A stretch of DNA of 64,000 bases. Source: Chthoniobacteraceae bacterium. GTDB lineage: Bacteria > Verrucomicrobiota > Verrucomicrobiia > Chthoniobacterales > Chthoniobacteraceae. The notes beneath the pieces were generated by a model, which was given only the letters and a program-made list of their open reading frames with translations, made no database searches and was not told where the DNA came from. Shown here one piece after another: positions 1-8,167 of this stretch (positions within the stretch are counted from its first letter, which is position 1; every line of letters begins with the position of its first letter). Location: assembly GCA_947471505.1 (NCBI GenBank), contig CANIWM010000004.1, positions 1 through 64,000 of the forward strand, written 5' to 3'. Both the position numbers and the translations under genes were made by a program.

Positions 1-47
1 ATCTTGCAATGTGTTACTCAGCATCGAAAAGCCAAGCTGCTTCTCCT

Positions 48-280
48 CAGCCAGAGATTCTGGCTGGCACCGCCGAGGCTCCGACACGTCAGCCAGAGAT
101 TCTGGCTGGGACTGCCGAGGCTTCGGCACGTCAGCCAGAGATTCTGGCTGGCACCGCCGAGGCTCCGACACGTCAGCCAGAGATTCTGGCTGGCACCGCC
201 GAGGCTCCGACACGTCAGCCAGAGATTCTGGCTGACGCCGCCGAGGCTCCGACGCGTGAACCAGAGATTCTGGGCTGACA
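48..280. repeat. Tandem array of a 42-bp palindromic repeat
   Basis: Units begin at 48, 90, 132, 174, 216 and 258, an exact 42-bp period; the sixth is degenerate and stops near 280. Each unit opens with an inverted repeat, CAGCCAGA-gat-TCTGGCTG, followed by a more variable 23-bp spacer containing GCCGAGGCTCCGACACGT. Because 42 is a multiple of three and the unit has no stop codon, several reading frames stay open across the array. They give 14-residue peptide repeats on both strands that I do not believe are proteins. There are no variable spacers, so this is not a CRISPR array. Units 1, 3 and 4 look identical while units 2 and 5 carry a few substitutions. Confidence 0.93.
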
Positions 281-470
281 CAGTCCCGTCTCAGTGCCAA
301 CAGATAAGACCAAATCCCCGCACCACCGCGCCGGTTTCCCGCCATTTCCCAACCCCGGCCCGCCCCGACCAGACGCCCCGCCCGCGATTGCGCGGACAGT
401 TTGATGTGCGATGGCGAAGCGTTTGTGCATGGGGAAAGAAAACCACAAACCCCGAAACCGTTCACTGCCG

Positions 471-845
471 CTATAGCCGACGCTTTCTCTCTGAAAAACC
501 AACCCTTAACCGCTCCGCCGCAGCGCACGCGTCCGAAAACCGGAGCCCCATCGCATCACAAATCCGCGCCGCCAAATTGTGCGAAAACCACACATCCCCC
601 GTCTCCACATCCGTCAACGTCTGCCGCGAAATCTTCGCCCGCAGCGCCACCTCATACCCACTAAACCCATACCGCAGCCGCCACCGCCGAATCACCTTCC
701 CCATCGCCCCATTCAGCCGATGCTCATAATCCGAAGTAGGCGTCTCCCGCAAAATCAACCCCGTCCGCCCATCCCGCCAGACCCGCCCCGCCGCCCTCCG
801 CGTCGCAGCCCCATTTTGCTTCTGGGTTTGCTTGCTGGTTTTCAT
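471..845 (-). CDS. XRE-type helix-turn-helix DNA-binding protein
   Basis: This is a 124-residue protein if it starts at the ATG at 845. The open frame continues upstream to 1082, but that part reads as non-coding and crosses the hairpin at 1016-1059. Residues 1-45 are basic and low in complexity. Residues about 48-105 have the pattern of an XRE/Cro helix-turn-helix: IRRWRLRYGFSGYEVA, then ISRQTLTDVETG, which is the recognition-helix region. No second domain is visible, so it could be a stand-alone regulator or an orphan antitoxin; no toxin gene adjoins it. It lies alone between the tandem repeat array and the methyltransferase remnant, reading away from the latter. Family assignment rests on motif shape only. 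Confidence 0.6.
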   Translation of the reverse strand: MKTSKQTQKQNGAATRRAAGRVWRDGRTGLILRETPTSDYEHRLNGAMGKVIRRWRLRYGFSGYEVALRAKISRQTLTDVETGDVWFSHNLAARICDAMGLRFSDACAAAERLRVGFSERKRRL

Positions 846-1232
846 GGAAGAAATACGCAAGCAAGGGCACAATCTTTCAGAAACCCCACGCAAGTTCTGG
901 CTGGAAAGCAACGCATACCGCCAACCCATAGCGCCGCATCGTCGGGTGGCAAATGAAGAGGCTGTGAGGAATATAGCCTTCCAGTCCATTGGCGGCTCGA
1001 TGCCCCCGGCGAAGCCCAAGGAGCGGCGATCCCGATCCCTCGGGATCGCCGCTCCTTGGCGCTTTGCGCTTACACCACGCACACCTGGCCGTTCACCCGC
1101 CTCCTACCGAGCCACTCGGTTTTGCTGCCGGTTCTCACCCCATACCGGCTTTGAAGACGGACGCCATTGAGCGACTCGACTCACCCAACTTCCGCCTTTC
1201 CAACCCCCACGCCCCACGCCAAAGTGACCCCG
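846..1232. other. Intergenic stretch with a strong hairpin, no convincing gene
   Basis: Open frames cross this region on both strands, but none has coding-like composition or a recognisable motif. The only clear structure is the perfect hairpin at 1016-1059, listed separately. The right-hand part (1160-1232) could be degraded coding sequence of the methyltransferase whose C-terminus follows. Confidence 0.5.
1016..1059. repeat. Perfect 20-bp inverted repeat with 4-nt loop (REP-like hairpin)
   Basis: Positions 1016-1035 and 1040-1059 are exact reverse complements, separated by the tetranucleotide tccc. The core of the arm is GGAGCGGCGATCCCGA. The stem is long and GC-rich, but no T-run follows on either strand, so a simple intrinsic terminator is unlikely. 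It lies upstream of both flanking genes. A dispersed palindromic element, such as those mobilised by RAYT transposases, is the most natural reading. Confidence 0.85.
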
Positions 1233-1487
1233 ATGCCGAGCCAAAGAACCCACACCGCGCAATCGCGCAAACACGCCCGCAAAGCCGCCCACGCCGCCCT
1301 CGATGCCGCCGTGCTCGCCGCCTACGGCTTCAGCGCCAAAGCCGACCTCCTCGCCCAACTCCTCGCCCTCAACCAAACCGTCGCCGCCCGAATCGCCAGC
1401 GGCTCCCCCGTCAACGCCCCCGGCATCCCCGCCACCTTCCCAAACCCCGAAACCCTCATCACCGAAGACTGCATCCAACCCAAATGA
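1233..1487 (+). pseudogene. C-terminal remnant of a DNA methyltransferase
   Basis: The 84 residues from the ATG at 1233 contain ALDAAVLAAYGF, DLLAQLLALN and LITEDCIQP. From memory this is the C-terminal signature of large class I SAM-dependent DNA methyltransferases of the type found in restriction and defence loci. There the segment follows a target-recognition region several hundred residues long. Nothing upstream supplies the catalytic domain (no NPPY-type motif), so this is a truncated leftover rather than a working enzyme. Its stop codon overlaps the start of the next gene as ATGA at 1484-1487, so the downstream genes were probably once cotranscribed with the intact methyltransferase. 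Whether the piece is still translated cannot be told. Confidence 0.55.
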
Positions 1488-1966
1488 GCTTCCCTTACAC
1501 GACGCTACAAATCCGAGAAATCGTCCAATCTCCAAAGGTGTTACGGCACCCGGAGCTACTCGAAGCAGGCGAGCCGATTCCTTTTGAAAACTACGGCGAA
1601 CGCGGAAAACGAATCGATCTTCACCTCGACCTCGTGGACGGACCAGCTTTGGTGGACCTACGTTTCCACATCCGTGGGCCAGTCTTCGACAACCCAGAGA
1701 CGTATGAGGCTGCACTGATACTGGGTGGCGAGCGTGTGCGTGGCATCGGCTGGCACGCGACAGGGAAAAAGCGATATTACGGCAAAGAAGTGATACCAAA
1801 AGGCTGGCATCAGAATGTGATCGACCCCACTCTTCCGTCCGGCCATCCCGATAGGGACCCGCATCCATCACTCGACGCATTCAAACCAACTGACCTCACG
1901 GATTTTTTCACAAAAGCTGCGAAGGTGTGGCACATTAATCTTCAATTCAACGAGGGCCTGCTTTGA
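1484..1966 (+). CDS. Hypothetical protein, 160 aa, methyltransferase-linked
   Basis: The ATG at 1484 overlaps the preceding stop (ATGA), which argues for translational coupling and fixes the start. The 160-residue product is soluble, with no signal peptide or membrane segment. It is rich in Gly, Pro and charged residues, for example GERGKRIDLHLDLVDGPALVDLRF near residues 38-62 and a Tyr/Lys/Gly-rich GKKRYYGKE around residue 95. I do not recognise the family with certainty. Its stop overlaps the TTG start of the DUF1828-type gene that follows, so the two are probably made as a pair. The pairing with a small partner in a mobile-looking region would fit a toxin-antitoxin or anti-phage module, but that is inference only. 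Confidence 0.7.
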   Translation: MSFPYTTLQIREIVQSPKVLRHPELLEAGEPIPFENYGERGKRIDLHLDLVDGPALVDLRFHIRGPVFDNPETYEAALILGGERVRGIGWHATGKKRYYGKEVIPKGWHQNVIDPTLPSGHPDRDPHPSLDAFKPTDLTDFFTKAAKVWHINLQFNEGLL

Positions 1967-2766
1967 ACACGACTAAAACCATCCAAACTCTGTCTCCCGA
2001 AATCTGCGTGCAAGCGATGGAATCGTTTTGGCGCGAGCAAGTAGAAGCCGCCCCCACGCGCGACGGGCTCGCGCTCACGCTGCCCTTGATGTATCCTGAC
2101 GGCTGGCAGGTGACTGTCTTCCTCACAGCACTCACACCGGGATGGGTCCAACTTTCCGACCATGGAAAGACCCTTGGGATGCTGATTGGTGCGGGAATGA
2201 ATATCGAATCCAAGCAGAGCAACACCGTGGCATTGTTGAATGAACGTGCGCGGACTTTTGAGCTGGAAAACGACGGTGCGGTTTTAAGCAAAAATGTCCG
2301 CCTGCCACTGCAAGGCGTAGATGTTCAGCTTTTCGCGGAAGCCCTAGTCAGCATCGCACATCTCATCTATCGGCACGAACCAGTGACGGTGCATGTGAAT
2401 CCTTCCGAGAAAGCCGTAGCGCAAGTCTTTGCGTCTCGGAATATCACACCCCGCCGCAATGTTGAGCTTGAGGGCGTGCTGGAACACCGCATCCGCGTGG
2501 ATTACCTCGTTGAAGCCAGTAAATCGTTGGCCGTACAAGTCGTGAGTCGCCGTGAAAATCTACGCGACTACATGGAGCAGTGGGCATTTCGATGGAGCGA
2601 TTTGCGCAAGCGGAATGGCCGGATGCTCGCTGCGATGGTCTATGATCCCGAGAATCAGAGCTGGGACGAAACCGCCCTGCGGATTGGCAACGACGTTTGC
2701 GACTGCTTTTGCCGTTATGATGAAATGGAATCTCTCAATGCCGCGCTAACGCAAGTAGGCGCATAG
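1963..2766 (+). CDS. DUF1828/DUF1829-type protein
   Basis: The product has 267 residues from a TTG codon at 1963 that overlaps the previous stop. Residues about 20-110 match the DUF1828 pattern: an N-terminal helix, then PDGWQVTVFLTAL, then a Gly/Thr-rich strand with LSDHGKTLGMLIGAG. The C-terminal half (about 165-265) has the DUF1829-like form VDYLVEASKSLAVQVVS, followed by an alternating helix/strand region. No catalytic motif is obvious and no function is established for the family that I can name. In my experience these proteins occur in phage-derived and defence-associated neighbourhoods, which agrees with the methyltransferase remnant upstream and the DUF2513 gene downstream. No membrane or export signals. 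Confidence 0.65.
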   Translation: MNTTKTIQTLSPEICVQAMESFWREQVEAAPTRDGLALTLPLMYPDGWQVTVFLTALTPGWVQLSDHGKTLGMLIGAGMNIESKQSNTVALLNERARTFELENDGAVLSKNVRLPLQGVDVQLFAEALVSIAHLIYRHEPVTVHVNPSEKAVAQVFASRNITPRRNVELEGVLEHRIRVDYLVEASKSLAVQVVSRRENLRDYMEQWAFRWSDLRKRNGRMLAAMVYDPENQSWDETALRIGNDVCDCFCRYDEMESLNAALTQVGA

Positions 2767-2785
2767 CTCGCTCGTTTCCCAACCT

Positions 2786-3154
2786 ATGCGCTTTGACCCT
2801 GAAATGATGAGAGACATCCTGAAACCCATAGAGGACATTCCCACGGGTGAAGTCCTTAATGGAAGCCTCGCTTTCGAGGATCGCCCACAAGCGGAGACCA
2901 ACGAGCATATCCAGTTACTCATCATCGAGGGTTACCTCACGGGAGTATTCGACACGGACGGACAAGGATTCCCCACTCGGTTTTTGATTCGTGGGCTCAC
3001 AATGAAAGGGCATCAATTTATCGAGAACGCACGCAACGACACCGTATGGAAAAAGGTGCTCAAGCAGGCGAAGGAAAAAGGCCAATCGGTCGCCCTCACC
3101 GTCCTGAATGGATTGCTGGAGAAAGCCGCGAAAAAGTTCGCGGGTATCGAGTAG
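2786..3154 (+). CDS. DUF2513-family protein
   Basis: This 122-residue protein starts 19 bp after the DUF1828-type gene, in the same direction, and is probably the last gene of that small operon. The layout is typical of DUF2513: an N-terminal helix MMRDILKPIEDIP, a central segment HIQLLIIEGYLTG resembling a winged-helix recognition unit, then LTMKGHQFIENARNDTVWKKV. The last of these closely matches the LTWEGHEFLDAARDDTVWNK pattern I associate with this family. DUF2513 proteins are small and common in prophages and islands, and a DNA-binding role is plausible but unproven. A 17-bp palindrome follows 18 bp after the stop. Confidence 0.75.
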   Translation: MRFDPEMMRDILKPIEDIPTGEVLNGSLAFEDRPQAETNEHIQLLIIEGYLTGVFDTDGQGFPTRFLIRGLTMKGHQFIENARNDTVWKKVLKQAKEKGQSVALTVLNGLLEKAAKKFAGIE

Positions 3155-3171
3155 TTCGAGAGCGTGTTTCC

Positions 3172-3188
3172 GAGGACGCGGCGTCCTC
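3172..3188. repeat. 17-bp palindrome after the DUF2513 gene
   Basis: GAGGACGC and GCGTCCTC are exact reverse complements around one central G. It sits just downstream of the stop at 3154. There is no T-tract. It could act as an mRNA-end structure or be a short REP-like element marking the border between the accessory genes and the housekeeping pgi gene. Confidence 0.5.
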
Positions 3189-3279
3189 AGACGAGCGCCG
3201 ATCCAATCGCCGGTCAGTTGCCCGCCTTTGTCGCTTAGGGGGAGTGTCCGCCAAGATTTAGCAAATGAGGGTAATCAAT

Positions 3280-4824
3280 CTACCCCACTGCAAAGGTCTG
3301 CGCGGCGGGCGCTCCACCGGCGGCACGTTTCACCGCTGGATCATTCGCGGCGAGGTGGGTGAGGGCGTGAAAGACTTCTTCGGCGTCGCCTTTGATTGCG
3401 TCGGCGATCTGCGCGGCGGTCTGTGGGGTGGCGGTGAGCGTTTTGCGGACGGAGAGCATCGTGGCGAGCACGGAAGCTGCCGCCTTTTTCCCCGCCTCGA
3501 CGCCGGGTTGGTGGTAGGCGTTGATGTTCACGAGTGCGCCGTAGAAGCCCACTGCGCGGTCGTAGAGCGCGATAAGTGCGCCGATCATGCGCGGGGTGAC
3601 TTCGGGGATGCTGATGGTGAGGTTGTCGCGCTGGGCCTCGTAAAGGGCGGTGCGGGTGCCGCGTAGGAAGCCTTGCAGGAAGTCGCCGGTCTTCACGCCG
3701 GGCTCGACTTCGATGCTGCTGCCGCTGCGGGATTTGCGGACTTCGATGAGGGTGGCGAAGAAATTATTCACGCCGTCGCGGAGCTGCTGGACGTAGGCGT
3801 GCTGGTCGGTGGAGCCTTTGTTGCCATAGACGGCGATGCCTTGCTCGGCGACGTTGCCGTCGAGGTCGAGCTTCTTGCCGAGGCTCTCCATGACGAGCTG
3901 TTGGAGATACTTCGAGAATAGCGTGAGCCGATCTTTATACGGCAAAATGACCATGTCTTTTTTGCCCTTCCCGCCGCCCGCGAAGTGCCACATGAGGGCG
4001 AGCATCATCGAGGGGTTTTTCGTCGTCTCGGCGATGCGCGTCCAGTCGTCCATCTCGGCGGCACCTTGGAGAATCTCGCCGACGTTCAGCCCTTGCAGCG
4101 CGAGGGGGACGAGGCCCACGGCGCTCATCACGCTCGTGCGCCCGCCGACCCAGTCCCACATGGGGAACCGCTTGAGCCATCCGTTCTTCGTGGCGTATTG
4201 ATTGAGCTGTGAGCCGGGGCCGGTGACAGCTACGGCGTGGCTTGCAAAATCAACGCCCGCTTTCTTGTAGGCAGCCTCGGCTTCGAGCATTCCGTTGCGA
4301 GTCTCGGCAGTGCCACCGCTTTTGGAGATGACGACGCAGAGCGTGTGGTCGAGCCGCTGGGCGAGCGTCTGGAGTGTGCGGTCGATGCCGTCGGGGTCTG
4401 TGTTATCGAAGAAATACAGCCGCATTTTATCGTCCGCCGTGCCGAGTGCATCGGCGACGAATTGCGGGCCGAGTGCCGAGCCGCCGATGCCGATGACGAG
4501 CACATCGGAAAAGCGGTCGCCCTTGTGCGTGCTCATCGCAAATTCTTTGATGGAGGCGTAAGTCGTGACGATCTCCTCGCGGAGCGCCTGCGTGGGAGCC
4601 AACTCCGCCGCGCGCAGCCAATAGTGCCCGACCATGCGGCCCTCATCCGGGTTGGCGACTGCGCCGCCCTCCAGCGCCTTCATGGCGACGAATGCCTTCT
4701 GCGCCAGCGGCTCCATGCCCGTGAGCCATTCATCGGAAAAGCGGACGCGGCTCACGTCGAGCGAGAGGCCAAGTTGTTCGTTGGAGAGGTGGTATTTTTG
4801 AAAGCGATCCCAGAGACTGTTCAT
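3280..4824 (-). CDS. pgi: Glucose-6-phosphate isomerase
   Basis: Interconverts glucose 6-phosphate and fructose 6-phosphate in the cytoplasm. The product is 514 residues from the ATG at 4824, giving [12 protein letters not shown]; an open extension to 4932 has no coding character. Family motifs are in order: the sugar-phosphate loop [11 protein letters not shown], the signature [15 protein letters not shown], the catalytic-Glu segment [11 protein letters not shown], and [11 protein letters not shown] with the active-site His near the C-terminal third. The length is close to shorter bacterial forms. The gene stands alone, with a 151-bp divergent intergenic region separating it from the glycine-rich membrane-protein gene. 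Nothing in the sequence suggests unusual regulation or a defect. Confidence 0.95.
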   Translation of the reverse strand: MNSLWDRFQKYHLSNEQLGLSLDVSRVRFSDEWLTGMEPLAQKAFVAMKALEGGAVANPDEGRMVGHYWLRAAELAPTQALREEIVTTYASIKEFAMSTHKGDRFSDVLVIGIGGSALGPQFVADALGTADDKMRLYFFDNTDPDGIDRTLQTLAQRLDHTLCVVISKSGGTAETRNGMLEAEAAYKKAGVDFASHAVAVTGPGSQLNQYATKNGWLKRFPMWDWVGGRTSVMSAVGLVPLALQGLNVGEILQGAAEMDDWTRIAETTKNPSMMLALMWHFAGGGKGKKDMVILPYKDRLTLFSKYLQQLVMESLGKKLDLDGNVAEQGIAVYGNKGSTDQHAYVQQLRDGVNNFFATLIEVRKSRSGSSIEVEPGVKTGDFLQGFLRGTRTALYEAQRDNLTISIPEVTPRMIGALIALYDRAVGFYGALVNINAYHQPGVEAGKKAAASVLATMLSVRKTLTATPQTAAQIADAIKGDAEEVFHALTHLAANDPAVKRAAGGAPAAQTFAVG

Positions 4825-4975
4825 AAGGCCGTGGAGAAAAGCGGATGCGCCGCGAAATGTCCAGAGTCTCGGTAGTGGCTCAGTTTGAACCAATAGACAG
4901 AACCACAAAGGCTGTTGCAGCGGAGTTGCCACGGTTCACATAGGCTGCTAAAGGAAGGAACGAAATCCAACGTCT

Positions 4976-6472
4976 ATGAATCCCGAGCAACAAACGCTGT
5001 GGTCCCGAATCGAAGCCTTCGAGTTCGACGCGCCGGAGACGCGCCTGACTTTCGGCGCGCGCCTCGCGAGGGAGAATGGGTGGAGCGCGGCCTATACGCG
5101 GGCGGTCTTACTCGAATATAGGCGGTTCCTTTTTCTCACGATGACTGCGGGTAGCCCGATGTGCCCGAGTGATGCGGTGGACCAAGCGTGGCACTTGCAC
5201 CTCACTTACACGCGGTGCTATTGGGAGGATTTGTGCGGCTCAGTGCTCGGCAGACCGTTGCACCACGGACCGACGCGAGGGGGGCGGGATGAGGATGTGA
5301 AGCATCACGAAATGTATGCCCGGACGTTGGCGAGCTATCGGGAGGCATTCGGGGAAGAGGCGCCTGAGGACGTGTGGCATCCGGCGGCAGCGCGCTTTGG
5401 CGAAGACGCGGCTTTTTCCCGTGTGAACACACGGCGAAACTGGGTCATCGCCAAACCGCGCTGGATGAAGAAAGCGGCGATGATTGCAGGTGGCGTGATG
5501 GCCGTGAGCGCGGCGGGGTGCTTCAGCCCGATGGCGGCGGTACCGATTCTGGATATGCGTGGGGATGAGTTCCTCAAGTTCTTTGGGTTCTTTGCGCTGG
5601 GGGTCTTCGCGGTCGCTGCGATCTTGCGGAGTGTGGGGCGCGGACCTGCCGGTATTTTACAGCCGGGTGATGTGCCGGATGACATCTACTCCGTCGCGAC
5701 GCTCAATGGCGGCGGCACGCTGGCGGTGAATACGGCGATGGTGGAGTTGGTGCGGCGGGAGCTGGCGTCTGTCACGCCGAGCGGAAGTGTGGTCAAGCTT
5801 CCGGCGGCGCAGTCGTGCGAAGCCCTACACCCGTTCGAGCGGGCTGTGTATGTTGGCATCAAAAGCAACGTCTGCGACATGAAGGAAGTGCGGCTTCACA
5901 TGAAGCCGTGGATCGAAGGGATGATCGAGCATCTGCGCACGCGGGCTCTTGTATTGGCGGAATGTCAGATCGCTCAACTGCGACGGCAGACATTTTGGCT
6001 GTTGATGCTGATCCCAGCTCTCGGCTTCGTAAAAGTCTGGATCGGTCTATCGCGAGGAAAGCCCGTTTCCTTCCTCGTGATTGCGACCATCGTGTTGTTT
6101 GTCCCGATCGTTGTTGTGTGGGCGATCCGCCCTTTCCGCACGAAAAAGGGCGACGCAGTGCTGGCAAAAATGCGACGCGAAAACCCGAGGCCCAGTATCG
6201 AGAGGCGCACGCAGCTTGCGTCCCCGGCGGTGGGGGCAGGCGAGCTCGCGATGGTCGCCGCCCTTTATGGAACAAGCATGGCTCTTGGCGGGACAGGGAT
6301 GAGTCAACTCGATCGCGGGCTCACGCCACAGAACAATGGAAGCAGCACTGGTGGGTGCTCAAGTGCTGGGTGTGGTGGAGGGAGCAGTAGCGGCGGCGGA
6401 GATGGTGGCGGGGGAGGGGACGGCGGAGGAAGTAGCGGCTGCGGTGGTTGTGGCGGCGGCGGTGGGGACTAA
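4976..6472 (+). CDS. GRDP-like / TIGR04222-type membrane protein with Gly-rich tail
   Basis: A 498-residue protein in three parts. Residues 1-140 resemble the glycine-rich-domain-protein-like fold (DUF1399 type): VDQAWHLHLTYTRCYWEDL, then a His-rich GRPLHHGPT and YREAFGEEAPEDVW. Residues about 165-235 and 335-390 contain four hydrophobic helices, for example FLKFFGFFALGVFAVAAI and FLVIATIVLFVPIVVVWA. The C-terminal 60 residues are a Gly/Ser/Cys tail with repeated GGG and GCGG, the hallmark of TIGR04222-type membrane proteins. Function is unknown. It may be cotranscribed with the four-helix protein starting 20 bp downstream. The Cys residues spaced through the glycine tail are notable because most such tails are Cys-free or Cys-poor. 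Confidence 0.75.
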   Translation: MNPEQQTLWSRIEAFEFDAPETRLTFGARLARENGWSAAYTRAVLLEYRRFLFLTMTAGSPMCPSDAVDQAWHLHLTYTRCYWEDLCGSVLGRPLHHGPTRGGRDEDVKHHEMYARTLASYREAFGEEAPEDVWHPAAARFGEDAAFSRVNTRRNWVIAKPRWMKKAAMIAGGVMAVSAAGCFSPMAAVPILDMRGDEFLKFFGFFALGVFAVAAILRSVGRGPAGILQPGDVPDDIYSVATLNGGGTLAVNTAMVELVRRELASVTPSGSVVKLPAAQSCEALHPFERAVYVGIKSNVCDMKEVRLHMKPWIEGMIEHLRTRALVLAECQIAQLRRQTFWLLMLIPALGFVKVWIGLSRGKPVSFLVIATIVLFVPIVVVWAIRPFRTKKGDAVLAKMRRENPRPSIERRTQLASPAVGAGELAMVAALYGTSMALGGTGMSQLDRGLTPQNNGSSTGGCSSAGCGGGSSSGGGDGGGGGDGGGSSGCGGCGGGGGD

Positions 6473-6492
6473 ATCTTTTCATCAATCCAACT

Positions 6493-6900
6493 ATGCACTC
6501 ACGTTTCACATTCGGCATTCTCACCATCCTCGCTCTCGCCGCTATGGCGGTCACCGCTGCCGTCGGGCTGCTGCTGATTCCCGAGGAGTTTCAAAACGAC
6601 AAGTTCAAGCTCAGCCTTGGTGCGGTGCTCTTCGCGGAGTTGCTGTGCTGGCTCTTCTGCGCTGTGATTCCGGCTCCGAGGGGGTTGCAGGCGCGGGGGC
6701 TTTTCGAGGGAGGGAGCACCATCGCGACGAGCGGCTATCTCGTGGCGACGCTCGTTCTGGCCGGGCTTGCGATGATGGGCTTCAGCTTCAAGTTGCTCCT
6801 CGTCTTTCACCTCATCACGTTTCTCATTCTCCTTCTCATCATCGGCATTTTTCTCGTTGGTGGCGAGTCTGCGAAGCGTGCGGACGAGAGTGAGAAATGA
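6493..6900 (+). CDS. Small four-helix inner-membrane protein
   Basis: The start is the ATG at 6493 (MHSRFTFGIL); the open frame upstream overlaps the previous gene and is unlikely to be used. The 135-residue product is almost wholly hydrophobic, with four predicted transmembrane helices: residues about 7-28, 41-61, 79-97 and 101-122. It ends in a charged tail, ESAKRADESEK. I recognise no family. It follows the Gly-rich membrane protein with a 20-bp gap, so the two are likely a unit and may act together in the inner membrane. Confidence 0.7.
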   Translation: MHSRFTFGILTILALAAMAVTAAVGLLLIPEEFQNDKFKLSLGAVLFAELLCWLFCAVIPAPRGLQARGLFEGGSTIATSGYLVATLVLAGLAMMGFSFKLLLVFHLITFLILLLIIGIFLVGGESAKRADESEK

Positions 6901-6942
6901 CCCGGCTTGCTAGTCTCGGTCTGCGGGCTATAACTCCGCTAC

Positions 6943-7593
6943 ATGTCTGATTTAGCGCACCTGCTGGCAAGTAACCGTGAATGGTCCGAGGCGATCCGAG
7001 CAAAGGAGCCTGATTTTTTTAAGCGACTCGAGGATGTCCAGTCGCCTGAATATTTATGGATTGGTTGTTCGGACTCCCGCGTTCCCGCCAATCAAATCAC
7101 CGGCCTTTTACCCGGTGAAGTATTCGTTCATCGCAACGTAGCGAACGTAGTCGTGCATACGGACTTGAACTGCCTCTCTGTCATCCAGTTCGCCGTGGAG
7201 GTGCTGAAAGTAAGGCACGTCCTTGTGGTCGGGCACTACGGCTGTGGCGGTGTGTTGGCCGCGCTCAGTAATCGCAGGTTGGGCCTTATCGATAATTGGC
7301 TGCGGCATATCCAGGATGTGCGGAACAAGCACGCGGAGCTTCTGGAGAGATTCCCGGAAGAAGAGCGCCACGAGCGCTTGTGCGAACTCAACGTGATCGA
7401 GCAAGTGTCGAACGTCTGTGCGACGACCATTGTGCAAGAAGCGTGGGAAAAAGGTCAGGACCTCACCGTTCACGGTTGGGTTTACCGGCTATCCAACGGG
7501 CTCATTCGCGACCTGAAAGTGAGCACGGAATCGAAAGATGGAGCCGCGGCGAAACATCAGAGAGCCGTCGCCGAAGTTGGTGCGCATCGATAG
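6943..7593 (+). CDS. can: Beta-class carbonic anhydrase
   Basis: Reversible hydration of CO2 to bicarbonate in the cytoplasm. The 216-residue protein has the full set of beta-class zinc and catalytic residues: C42 with the D44-R46 dyad in GCSDSRVPAN, and H98 and C101 in VGHYGCGG. The fold motifs GEVFVHRNVANVV and VHGWVYRLSNG are also intact, and the length is usual for the class. It lies 42 bp downstream of the small membrane protein gene but seems unrelated functionally. It converges with the single-helix protein gene on the other strand. Beta carbonic anhydrases are usually housekeeping, supplying bicarbonate for carboxylations. Confidence 0.95.
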   Translation: MSDLAHLLASNREWSEAIRAKEPDFFKRLEDVQSPEYLWIGCSDSRVPANQITGLLPGEVFVHRNVANVVVHTDLNCLSVIQFAVEVLKVRHVLVVGHYGCGGVLAALSNRRLGLIDNWLRHIQDVRNKHAELLERFPEEERHERLCELNVIEQVSNVCATTIVQEAWEKGQDLTVHGWVYRLSNGLIRDLKVSTESKDGAAAKHQRAVAEVGAHR

Positions 7594-7626
7594 CGGGAGC
7601 GCTCCGAGCGCCTGAGAGACGTGGCC

Positions 7627-7974
7627 CTATTTGAAGAGATTTTCGAGCTCGGCGTTCCGTTTGTCGGTGTTTTGTTGCACCTCGCGGAGCTTCGATTTGG
7701 AAGCGGCACCAACGTTGAGGCGCCCGATGGTATCTTTCGCATCGGCTGATTCAGCCACTTTGGTTTTCGGGAATAGGCGGGTGTATTCAGCCATAAGTTG
7801 GCCTCGATGCAGGAACCCAGCGTAGCCGGCCCCGGCCAGCATGAGAACTAGGATCGTTTTACGGATTCGGCCGACGATGATGGCGCGCCGTAGGCGGCGG
7901 AATTCTTCGGCTTTTTGGGTTTCCACCTCGCCGCAGTATTTCTGCATGAGGTCGTCGAATTGCTGGTCTTTCAT
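7627..7974 (-). CDS. Small single-pass membrane protein, unknown
   Basis: Reading from the ATG at 7974 gives 115 residues, MKDQQFDDLMQKY. The upstream in-frame extension to 8016 lacks coding character. Residues 1-35 are charged and helical, residues about 37-53 form one transmembrane helix (TILVLMLAGAGYAGFL), and the rest is hydrophilic, ending KRNAELENLFK, probably a coiled coil. No known family recognised. It is transcribed away from dnaG across a 193-bp divergent spacer. Confidence 0.65.
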   Translation of the reverse strand: MKDQQFDDLMQKYCGEVETQKAEEFRRLRRAIIVGRIRKTILVLMLAGAGYAGFLHRGQLMAEYTRLFPKTKVAESADAKDTIGRLNVGAASKSKLREVQQNTDKRNAELENLFK

Positions 7975-8167
7975 ACAAAAGTTGAGGATAGCAATGCGCG
8001 TGCCTTCTTTGCTCAACTTCGTTGGAAAAATCTGAGCTATTTTGTTTTCACGCGGAGACGGGTCTCTGCAGCTTCGAGTTGCACCATCGCCTCACGGATT
8101 TGCCCTTCGACATGACTACTCGGGAAGGTGCGTGACACATGCGGGGGTGGCGTGAAGACTCCGAGGT

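Noticed and set aside
48-280. Possible CRISPR array
   Set aside because: The repeat units are directly adjacent with no unique spacers, and no cas gene is present.
18-281. Long repeat-translating frames on both strands in the tandem array
   Set aside because: They are open only because the 42-bp unit has no stop in most frames. Composition is not protein-like and no start or family signal exists.
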